DNA from: UBA11606 sp965243715 | Lineage (GTDB): Bacteria; Actinomycetota; Acidimicrobiia; Acidimicrobiales; Aldehydirespiratoraceae | Reading direction: 5' to 3' | DNA length: 64,000 nt | Assembly: GCA_965243715.1 (NCBI GenBank) | Contig: CBDEVU010000018.1 | Location: 124,001-188,000, forward strand | In this document: positions 42,434 through 49,615 of the stretch, piece by piece | How positions within the stretch are numbered: position 1 is the stretch's first letter | Layout of the letters: every line of letters begins with the position of its first letter | Program-made: the position numbers and the translations under genes | The notes under the pieces: model-generated | Database searches by the model: none | Told to the model about the DNA's origin: nothing | Seen by the model: only the letters and a program-made list of their open reading frames with translations

Positions 42434-42730
42434 TTAGTCGTGGTTGTCGAGGATCATGGGTTCGTGGGGACGGCGCAATAGTGAAACGCTGCTCCTAGTT
42501 TGTCCTGCAACCACAGAAGCCCTCTTGTCCGGTGCGGTCGACGCACGATGAAAGGACAGACCGCAGCTTTCGTGGGCGAGGATCGTGTCGGCGAACTGGT
42601 TCATCGATGTCGATTTCCCGCATCCTCGCGGCCCAACAATCAAGATGGCGGGAAACTCGGGCAGCAGTTCTTCGGCAACGAGTCGATCGATAATTCGGGG
42701 ATAGAGACGCTCAACCACAGCCCTTTGCAA
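42434..42730 (-). pseudogene. P-loop ATPase (DUF4143-type) N-terminal fragment
   Basis: VVERLYPRIIDRLVAEELLP, then EFPAILIVGPRGCGKSTSMN at about 42718-42590, is the N-terminus of the ATPase family that ends in DUF4143, with Walker A GPRGCGKST. The rest (HESCGLSFHRAS onward) is scrambled and lacks Walker B. The frame is open for 98 codons, but it is far shorter than the roughly 400-residue family. Confidence 0.6.
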
Positions 42731-42949
42731 CGGGCGTTTCGCCTGATCGGGCTGCTACGAGGTCTAGCCAGTCGGACCGTGTGGGGCGAGGGTTAAGGGT
42801 TGTAATCCCCTGCCGAGTTGAACCCCCAGGACTGAGCTACCAAAGTACGCTGAACTCGCGACAGAAGCTGCAGATCCGGTGAACGAGACGATGGCGCACA
42901 GATAACGCGGGATAGCCGCAAACAGGTGGGAACAGCGGGGGTCAAAGGG

Positions 42950-43045
42950 GAACAAACCAGTCATGCCTAGACGCACCAAGAGATCCCGCAACCCTGCGGG
43001 CTGCAGCACGCAAGCGTCGTATGTGGCGGTGAAGGCCGGGGGTAC
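42950..43045 (-). pseudogene. PIN-domain toxin N-terminal fragment
   Basis: FTATYDACVLQPAGLRDLLV then RLGMTGLF resembles the N-terminus of PIN toxins (typical: YDACVLYPAPLRDLLVRLA), including the first acidic residue. It is fused in frame to the tail of the antitoxin fragment upstream, which implies that a deletion removed the end of one gene and the start region of the other. Confidence 0.5.
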
Positions 43046-43072
43046 GGGATTTCGAGGCCGAGTAGTTGTGCT

Positions 43073-43305
43073 TCGGCGGTGCGGGATCTTCTCGTCTTCC
43101 AAAAGCTTCACAAGGTAGGGGCGAGACACATTCAACAGATCTGCTGCCTGTTGAGTAGTGAACTCGGCATGGATTGGCGCAACCGTCACGGCATTGGCGA
43201 TCTACGCCAGCACATCCACGAGGAGTCGCAACGCTTCGCCGGGAATCTCGAGTGTCGCGTTGTTGTCGTCAGCTCGGAGTCGAACGGTGGCGCTTGCAAG
43301 GGACA
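43073..43305 (-). pseudogene. HTH (excisionase-like) antitoxin fragment
   Basis: Read on the minus strand: LASATVRLRADDNNATLEIP, GEALRLLVDVLA, an in-frame TAG (43199-43201), IANAVTVAPIHAEFTTQQAA, DLLNVSRPYLVKLLEDEKIP. The last part is the DNA-binding HTH of antitoxins paired with PIN toxins. The stop codon sits where a Glu/Gln is usual, and the C-terminus is missing, so the gene is dead. Confidence 0.6.
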
Positions 43306-43546
43306 GGCGTCGATCCGGACGACATCCTGGCCGACGCTCTCGAGGCCCTCCTGAACACCGCCACCCGCTCCGTCTTGTCTCCGGCGACGAGACTGTGGCC
43401 ACCGACAAGGACCAGAAACGCGCCCAAGCGTGGGTGGAATCAATCGAGGCCAGCAGAAGGAGACGTGGACCGCCATCACGTCCGTCACGAGACCTTTCGC
43501 GAAGGCGACTATGCAGAGCGCTCGACCACATTGCTGGTGTAGCCGC

Positions 43547-43725
43547 ATGATCGAACGCCTTCGTCTCCAGAGTTGGCGGTCGTTCGACGCGAGGCCAAGC
43601 GACGGGGCAAGCCTACCTCGACCTATCAACTTGACGGAGCGCCGCTTGAGGGTGGGGAAGCTCAACAGGTCATGGCGGAACAGTTCCGCTGGCTCTGGAA
43701 GACGTTGTTCGACTCAGGGGCCTGA
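43547..43725 (+). pseudogene. Coding-like debris, possible ATPase start and unknown C-terminus
   Basis: From the ATG at 43547 the translation MIERLRLQSWRSFD looks like the first strand of RecF/SMC-like AAA proteins, then turns random. In another frame, 43561-43725 reads SSPELAVVRREAKRRGKPTS and ends MAEQFRWLWKTLFDSGA with a stop; this looks like a real protein end, family unknown. Between 43305 and 43547, and from 43725 to 43799, I see nothing definite. Confidence 0.3.
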
Positions 43726-43879
43726 CTCTCAAGGCCGATGGCACTCTCTGGTCCGATGCGCGGCCCGGATCCAATCTCACTCGTTCTAACCGCGATTAGT
43801 GGATCTAGACTATCAGAATCCGATAACAGAGAACCGATACTTCTACTCGGAAGGGAACTACCGGATTGGGGATGTCGCT

Positions 43880-44597
43880 ATGAATGTGAATACTAACCCC
43901 GGCGGCCTTTCGGCGCGGAGCAGGCGCGATCTAGTGATTCTGTTTGGCGCTGGCCAACGTACGGTCACTGTCGAGGACGCGGCCGAGGCGCTAGGCGTTA
44001 CCAGGAACGTGGCTGCGCGACGACTATCGGCGTGGGCTGCAAATGGATGGCTGAGGCGGGTGCGGCGGGGTCTGTACCTTTCGGTTCCCGTCGACGCACG
44101 CGATCCAGTGAGTTGGAACGAGGACCCGTGGTACCTCGCAGATGTAGTGTGGAATCCCTGCTACATAGCGGGATGGTCGGCCGCGAACCACTGGGGCGCT
44201 CTATCGCGTGCACCACGTCCCCTCGGAGCGTTTGACTTGGGGTCTCAATAAGGAGTGGCGAGGAGATAGGAAGGTCAGCGTGTCGACCAGAGAGCGAACC
44301 GTCGCCGACATGTTGTCGGACCCGGCGCTAGGCGGCGGTGTTCGTCACACGATGGAAGTCCTCGATGCTGCCCTCCGAGACTCCAAGGTTGAAGATGTGG
44401 TAGACGCCCTAGAGCGCCTCGGAAATGGTGCCGGTATCAAACGACTCGGATACCTCCTAGCCGCGCTTGGCCGTGACACAACAGCGATCGAAGGTCCCCT
44501 GATGACAGGATTTCCGCTCCTCGACCCGTCACTTCCGTACACGGGGTCGCGCTCAAATGAGTGGGGATTGTTGATCAACGCCAACGTATCGGCATGA
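43880..44597 (+). pseudogene. AbiEi-type antitoxin, frameshifted
   Basis: Type IV antitoxin of the AbiE abortive-infection system. The winged-HTH start is good (RTVTVEDAAEALGVTRNVAA, RRLSAWAANGWLRRVRRGLY). The reading continues to WSAANHWGALSRAP, after which about 30 codons are missing. The match resumes in the next frame from about 44210: HHVPSERLTWGLNKEWRGDR, STRERTVADMLSDPALGGGV, LERLGNGAGIKRLGYLLAAL. So the gene is broken by a deletion with frameshift near 44215-44235. Confidence 0.75.
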
Positions 44598-44876
44598 TCA
44601 CCAAACGCGAGGTCGCCAACTTCGCTGGCGAGTGGCAGGTTGCGCACCATGTGGTCGAGAAGGACTATGTCCTCGGATGGCTCCTCGCAGCGGACTGAAA
44701 CTCCTCATTGATGACCGCTCCTTCCGGCAGCGCCAGAACAAGAGAGGTAAGCCCACCGCCGAGGGCCGCGTGGGATACATCGGCCCGCTGGGAATGCCGA
44801 CGCCACCAAAGGTCAAGCTTGACCCCAGAGGCGGCCGAAGTTCTACGAGTCTCCGAAAGGATGCTCCGCGACATCT
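44594..44876 (+). pseudogene. AbiEii toxin fragments
   Basis: Overlapping the antitoxin stop (ATGA), the translation MITKREVANFAGEWQVAHHV then VEKDYVLGWLLAAD and a stop (44594-44698) is the N-terminus of the AbiEii/AbiGii nucleotidyltransferase toxin. A later piece near 44745-44830 (GRVGYIGPLGMPTPPKVKLD) matches the middle of such toxins, and TPEAAEVLRVSERMLRDI follows in a shifted frame. The catalytic nucleotidyltransferase motif is missing. Confidence 0.7.
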
Positions 44877-44917
44877 AATATGGCTGGTCTGAAGGGCCAG
44901 TCCGCGAGGATGTTTGC

Positions 44918-45000
44918 ATGCCCAAGCCTTATCCCCGAGAGTTCCGCGGCGATGTCGTGCGGGTCGCTCGCCAGCGCGATGCTGGGGTGACGCTTGATCG
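44918..45000 (+). pseudogene. IS3-type transposase orfA N-terminal fragment
   Basis: MPKPYPREFRGDVVRVARQR then DAGVTLD is the start of an IS3-family orfA. After about 27 codons the match ends, with no HTH, orfB or terminal repeats visible. From here to 45108 nothing else is recognised. Confidence 0.6.
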
Positions 45001-45108
45001 CGGCGCAGTCGACGAGGCAGAAACGCCTTGCGGTCGCCCGTCGACTCCATCGCCGCCACGCGGCAAACCAAGGCCAAACCCCGACTCGATCGGATTTTTA
45101 CGAAAAGG

Positions 45109-45137
45109 TTGCAACTATGTCAACGGCAAGGTAGGGT
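45109..45137 (+). promoter_or_regulatory. Candidate promoter of the surface-protein gene
   Basis: TTGCAA (45109-45114), a 17-bp spacer and TAGGGT (45132-45137). GAAAGG at 45154-45159 is the ribosome site, 8 bp before the ATG at 45168. Confidence 0.5.
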
Positions 45138-45167
45138 CTCTCTAGTCCCTCTTGAAAGGCATTAAAA

Positions 45168-47720
45168 ATGTTGGGTCGTTTTTTACGAATATTGGTGGTG
45201 TCGCTAGTGGCGGCATCAACGCTGTCGGTGTCACCGGGGGCTGCTACAAGCACTCCTTTTGGTAACCCGCCGCTGGAGTGGGAGGTCCTCGGTACCACCT
45301 CCGATCGCCCTAGCATCCTTCCCGGTTACGATGCCGTAGATCCAGATGTAGGGGGGGGGACGCCCCGGGATCCTCTAGTGTCGTTGTCGGACGATGGTAC
45401 CCGTGTTGCGATTGCGAGTCCGCAGGCGACCGTTGCGGCGAGCGGTGCGAGGCGCGGTATTGTTCGGGTGTATGACCTGACTGCGGGCTCCACGTGGAAG
45501 CAAGTTAGTCGTAATTTGTTCGCTCAGGAGTCGGGAAAGACTTTTGGTGAGAGTATTTCGCTGTCGGGTGATGGCTCGCTTTTAGCAGTTTCCCAAAGAT
45601 CCACCGATGAGACGGCGTCCCTCGCATTCCTAATTAAGGCTAGTTCTGATGCGGCCGCGGCCCTTAAGATAGCTAAGGGATTATTTGATGCTAGAGGCAT
45701 TGTGGCTGATGATCTTCAAGATCAGGTGAATAACGATCCTAGTGTTGTTAGTGCTGAGGATGCTGTTGCTACTGCTGAGGCTGCTGTTGTTGCTGCTCCT
45801 GCTGTTGCTGATCTTGTTGTTGGTGTTGTTGCTACTGCTAATGCTGCTCTTAATACTGCTAATCGGAATCTTGATGATGCTAAAATAGCTGTTGGTGCTG
45901 CTGCTCTTGCTGCTAAGACCGCTCTTGGTACTGCTGAGACCGCTCTTCGTACTGCTAAAACAGCTGCTGATAATGCTGAATTGGCTGTCGCGGAGCGGCT
46001 TAAGGACCGGCCTCGGTCGGTTGAGTTGTTTGATCTGAGCGAGGCAGGTACGGCCAGTCGTCGTGATTATATCAGTAATGCGTTCGCTAAAGCCGGAACT
46101 AAAGGCCTTGATCCCGAATCTGGATTCGGCAAGAGTGTGTCGTTGTCCGATGATGGTTCACGTATCGCGGTTTCTTCTGACAACAACATTCGGGTCTATG
46201 ATCTGACCGATGGTCTGACCACACCGCTTGGTGTGACCACTACACCCGTGCCTAACGGGCTAGATGACCTCACGAACACTTTCCCTGAAGGTAGCGGGGC
46301 GGTGTTGTCTGGCGACGGTCTCCGTGTTGCGTTTGTTCCTGATGCTCCGACCAAGCATCAAGTTAGCGCGCATCAAGTTGAGGTGTATCACCTGACGGAC
46401 GCGCCGACTCCGGTTTGGAATCGGGTTGCTAGTTTTACCGCGACCAACCACAATCGTTTAGCAGCCGTTGGGAGCTTGGCGTTGGATAAGGATGGTTCAA
46501 CTCTCGTTGTTAGAAGCTCAGGCTCAAGTGGCACAGTTCAGGTTTATGACCAGACCGGGCATGCTTGGAGTCAACGCCTCTCCTCGCCTGGGGACGGCAA
46601 TAGCGTGTCAGTGTCGGACGATGGTTTAAGGGTCGCGATTGGCGGTTCAAGGGCCGGTATTGGCAGCGATACTGAGGTTAGCGTGAAACAGTACAGTGGC
46701 GCCAAGTGGCTACCCACCGTGTTCGGAACGCCTGCTGATGCTGTTGGGCAGAACGTGTCCTTGTCTGCTAACGGACGCACGGTAGCGATTGCAAACTCCA
46801 ACGGTAAAGTTCAGGTCTGGGCCCTAAACCATGAGCCAGAGTTCAATACGGTAACCGTGACGCAGTCGAAGACCGGCTTGCCGCTTGCGACTGCTAGCGA
46901 TGCAGATGGCGACACGATTACCTACAGCCTAGACCCGGCGGCTCAATCCGTGTTCAATATCGATGCCGCGACGGGTCAGGTGACGTTCAAGACGGCGCCG
47001 GTCTATGATCCCGCTGACGCTTCGAATAACTCTCATACGTTCACGGTCACTGCGTCCGATGGACAGGAGATAGCGGAAAAGACGGTAAGGATCGTCGTAA
47101 CGGAGACAGCGGTATTCCGGAGCCCGGCTAATCCGGCTTGTGCGGAGGGTGCGCAACGTCCCCACGGCTTTAACGACGTAGCCGGTTCGTTTGCACACGC
47201 TGACATCACCTGCATCGCGGCACTTGGGGTGACGGTTGGTACGTCGGATACGACGTACTCGCCTGCCGATAACGTGACCCGTGAGCAGATGGCGGCGTTC
47301 TTGGGTCGCCTGTATCGCAACGTAACCGGTAAAGAGTGCGCTGCTACTGACCACGGCTTTGGCGACGTCCCAAGCACTTCGTATGCGAATGGCGATGTTG
47401 GCTGCCTCAAGAACCTAGAGGTGCTTACTGCTGCGGAGGGATTCAGGCCTAGCGACGACCTGACCCGTCTGGAGGCTGGCCAGATGATGGCTCGCCTGTA
47501 CCGCGAAATCAGCGGCGAGGATGATTGCAGTGCTGATGCCCACGGCTTTACCGACGTGGCATCGGTGACCGATGAGGATGCCCAGGAGGACATCCGTTGC
47601 ATCAAGGCGACAGGCATAACTACAGGTACGTCTGCGACGGCCTACTCGCCTGGCAAAACCATGACGCGTGAGATGATGGCGGCGTTCTTGGCCCGCTTGT
47701 ATCGACTAGTCATCGTCTAA
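45168..47720 (+). CDS. Large secreted SLH-domain surface protein
   Basis: An 850-residue exported protein with a signal peptide at 1-26 (FLRILVVSLVAASTLSVSPGA). Repeated blade motifs of the type SLSDDGTRVAIAS / VRVYDLT suggest a beta-propeller. An Ala/Val-rich helical insert lies near 150-280, propeller blades resume, and a cadherin-like domain spans about 555-645 (ATASDADGDTITYSLDPAAQ). Three SLH repeats occupy 648-850 (HGFNDV, HGFGDV, HGFTDV), ending MMAAFLARLYRLVIV. It probably binds the cell wall through SLH. Oddities are a G9 tract at 45351-45359 and an insert of almost pure GCT/GTT/ACT codons. Confidence 0.85.
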   Translation: MLGRFLRILVVSLVAASTLSVSPGAATSTPFGNPPLEWEVLGTTSDRPSILPGYDAVDPDVGGGTPRDPLVSLSDDGTRVAIASPQATVAASGARRGIVRVYDLTAGSTWKQVSRNLFAQESGKTFGESISLSGDGSLLAVSQRSTDETASLAFLIKASSDAAAALKIAKGLFDARGIVADDLQDQVNNDPSVVSAEDAVATAEAAVVAAPAVADLVVGVVATANAALNTANRNLDDAKIAVGAAALAAKTALGTAETALRTAKTAADNAELAVAERLKDRPRSVELFDLSEAGTASRRDYISNAFAKAGTKGLDPESGFGKSVSLSDDGSRIAVSSDNNIRVYDLTDGLTTPLGVTTTPVPNGLDDLTNTFPEGSGAVLSGDGLRVAFVPDAPTKHQVSAHQVEVYHLTDAPTPVWNRVASFTATNHNRLAAVGSLALDKDGSTLVVRSSGSSGTVQVYDQTGHAWSQRLSSPGDGNSVSVSDDGLRVAIGGSRAGIGSDTEVSVKQYSGAKWLPTVFGTPADAVGQNVSLSANGRTVAIANSNGKVQVWALNHEPEFNTVTVTQSKTGLPLATASDADGDTITYSLDPAAQSVFNIDAATGQVTFKTAPVYDPADASNNSHTFTVTASDGQEIAEKTVRIVVTETAVFRSPANPACAEGAQRPHGFNDVAGSFAHADITCIAALGVTVGTSDTTYSPADNVTREQMAAFLGRLYRNVTGKECAATDHGFGDVPSTSYANGDVGCLKNLEVLTAAEGFRPSDDLTRLEAGQMMARLYREISGEDDCSADAHGFTDVASVTDEDAQEDIRCIKATGITTGTSATAYSPGKTMTREMMAAFLARLYRLVIV

Positions 47721-47741
47721 GTCTCCTCAAGAGAGATGGCT

Positions 47742-47781
47742 CTGAGCCACCAGGTCCCTACCGGGGGATCTGGTGGCTCAG
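47742..47781 (+). terminator. Strong hairpin after the surface-protein gene
   Basis: Perfect 12-bp arms CTGAGCCACCAG and CTGGTGGCTCAG around a 16-base loop, 21 bp after the stop. There is no T-run, so it is either an intrinsic terminator of the actinobacterial kind or an mRNA-stabilising hairpin. Confidence 0.7.
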
Positions 47782-47809
47782 TCGCGTATTGGCCTATCGT
47801 GGGACGCTG

Positions 47810-49615
47810 ATGCCAAGCGATGCCATCTTCGCCCTAGAGGGAGCGAGCGCGAATCAAGCCGACTGGCGCGCCGCGGTCGACCGAGTTCTTGGCGCCACGC
47901 CATTCGACCGCCTCCTAGTAAGCGAGACGCATGGCGGCCTAGATATTCAACCCCTCTACAAGCCCGGCCCGGTCGGTCAATCGGTGGTTCCGACGAATCC
48001 GGATCGGGCCGACAACGGGTGGGATGTCCGCCAACAACATCAAGTCCGTGACCTCGATGCGTGCCGGGCCGCAGTGCTCGAAGACCTCGAACACGGTGTC
48101 ACATCGATCGAACTTCAACGACCCGACGCGCCGTGGACCCTCGACCAGCTACGGCACGCGCTCGCCGACGTCCTGGTCGACCTGGCTCCCGTCGCCCTAG
48201 CTCCCCACGCTGACCCGGGGAGCGCCGCTGCCCTCCTCGCACTCCTCAGCGAACGCGGTGACGAATCAACCGCCTCGTGGCTCGGGCTTGATCCCATCGG
48301 TGAGGTAGCTCGCACGGGCCGGTGCGGCGATCTCAAAGCGGCGGCAAGCACAGTTGCTGAAGCGCACGACCTCGGTCCGAACCTAGTAGGCCTCACCGTT
48401 GACACCACCGTGTATGTGGAAGCGGGAGCTACCGAGATCCACGAGCTGGCGTGGGGTCTCGCCACTGGAGTTGCGTACCTACGGGCCCTCGAAGATGCCG
48501 GTCTACCCCTCGCTACGGCGGCCAAGTGTCTAGGTTTTCGAGTTTCCGCCGATGCGGACCAGTTCGTCACCCTGGCCCGACTGCGAGCAACTCGCGTGGC
48601 ATGGGCGCACGTCCTAACCTCATGCGGGGTGGCTGCACCCGATCAACAACACCACCTCCATGCCGTCACGAACCGAACGATGTTCAGCGTTCATGACCAG
48701 TGGGTCAATATGTTGCGCAGCACGTCGGCTGTCCTCGGCGCAGGCGCAGGGGGCGCCGATGCGATAACCGTCTTACCGGTGAACGAATCAGGCACGGCCC
48801 TCGTGCGGCGAGCGGCTCGCAACACACAACTGCTACTGATCGAAGAATCCGGTATTGGTCGCCTGACTGATCCCGGTGCCGGTTCGGCCTATATCGAATC
48901 GCTCACCGAACGCATCGTTCACGAAGCCTGGCTGGCTTTCCAAGAGATCGAAGGGCAGGGCGGTATCAGCGCAGCCCTCGCAACAGGAACGATACGCGCC
49001 GCTGTGGACACGGCATGGGAGGCAAGACTCGACAACCTCGCGACCTGTCGTGAAGCCATCACCGGGGTGTCGGAGTTTCCCGAACTTCCCCCCGTGGGAT
49101 ATAGCCCTGAGCCGCAGCGGGTTCGGCCCGTTCGACCCCAGGGTTCGGGTTTCCCTCTGCGCCGCCTTGCCGCCATGTTCGAAGAATTGCGCGACGCTGC
49201 TGATAGGGGGCGCCTCGCCGGTCGTGACCCGGTGGTCCATATCGCGGCGCTCGGTTCGCACGCCGACCACAACCGGCGATCAACGTGGGTAATGAACCTC
49301 CTCGCCGTCGGTGGGGTAAGGGGCGTTTTGCGCGACGGGGACGGCGCGCCGACGCCCAGCGAAGCGGCGGCTACGTTTGCCGCCACCGCTGCAACTGCGG
49401 TGGTAGTGTGCTCGAGCGACGAAATATACGCCGAACGGGCCGTGGCGACCGTCGCCGCTCTGAAACAAAGCGGTGCTCGCTTCATCGCCATAGCCGGCGA
49501 TCTCATAGAGCTACGAGACGAACTAGCCGCCGCAGGGGTCGATGCGTTCTGGGCCCCCGGCGTAGACGTGATCGCGGCGTTGAAGGTATTGCACGCGGTG
49601 CTGGAACTCCGATGA
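47810..49615 (+). CDS. mutA: Methylmalonyl-CoA mutase small subunit
   Basis: Partner subunit of the B12-dependent mutase that interconverts methylmalonyl-CoA and succinyl-CoA. The 601 residues include FDRLLVSETHGGLDIQPLYK, a mutase TIM-barrel part, and LLIEESGIGRLTDPGAGSAY. The C-terminal B12-like fold has VVVCSSDEIYAERAVATVAA but lacks the DxHxxG cobalamin motif, as usual for MutA. I take the ATG at 47810; a TTG at 47789 is open. It overlaps mutB by 4 bp. Confidence 0.9.
   Translation: MPSDAIFALEGASANQADWRAAVDRVLGATPFDRLLVSETHGGLDIQPLYKPGPVGQSVVPTNPDRADNGWDVRQQHQVRDLDACRAAVLEDLEHGVTSIELQRPDAPWTLDQLRHALADVLVDLAPVALAPHADPGSAAALLALLSERGDESTASWLGLDPIGEVARTGRCGDLKAAASTVAEAHDLGPNLVGLTVDTTVYVEAGATEIHELAWGLATGVAYLRALEDAGLPLATAAKCLGFRVSADADQFVTLARLRATRVAWAHVLTSCGVAAPDQQHHLHAVTNRTMFSVHDQWVNMLRSTSAVLGAGAGGADAITVLPVNESGTALVRRAARNTQLLLIEESGIGRLTDPGAGSAYIESLTERIVHEAWLAFQEIEGQGGISAALATGTIRAAVDTAWEARLDNLATCREAITGVSEFPELPPVGYSPEPQRVRPVRPQGSGFPLRRLAAMFEELRDAADRGRLAGRDPVVHIAALGSHADHNRRSTWVMNLLAVGGVRGVLRDGDGAPTPSEAAATFAATAATAVVVCSSDEIYAERAVATVAALKQSGARFIAIAGDLIELRDELAAAGVDAFWAPGVDVIAALKVLHAVLELR

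Larger units (their letters stand above)
40695..42790. repeat. Long direct duplication, copy B
   Basis: Second copy of the series at 35721-38430. It has the groEL tail, then a deletion of most of the nitrobindin gene, the same intergenic block (one 24-bp unit, no fdhD tail), the DUF222/HNH gene, its promoter and vestige, and an ATPase relic. It ends in the shared block near 42722-42790. It is shorter than copy A by the internal deletions. Confidence 0.85.

Noticed and set aside
42764..43189. 141-residue open frame as a real HTH protein
   Set aside because: The HTH runs into a PIN-toxin start and then into unrelated sequence; it is a chance open frame through debris.
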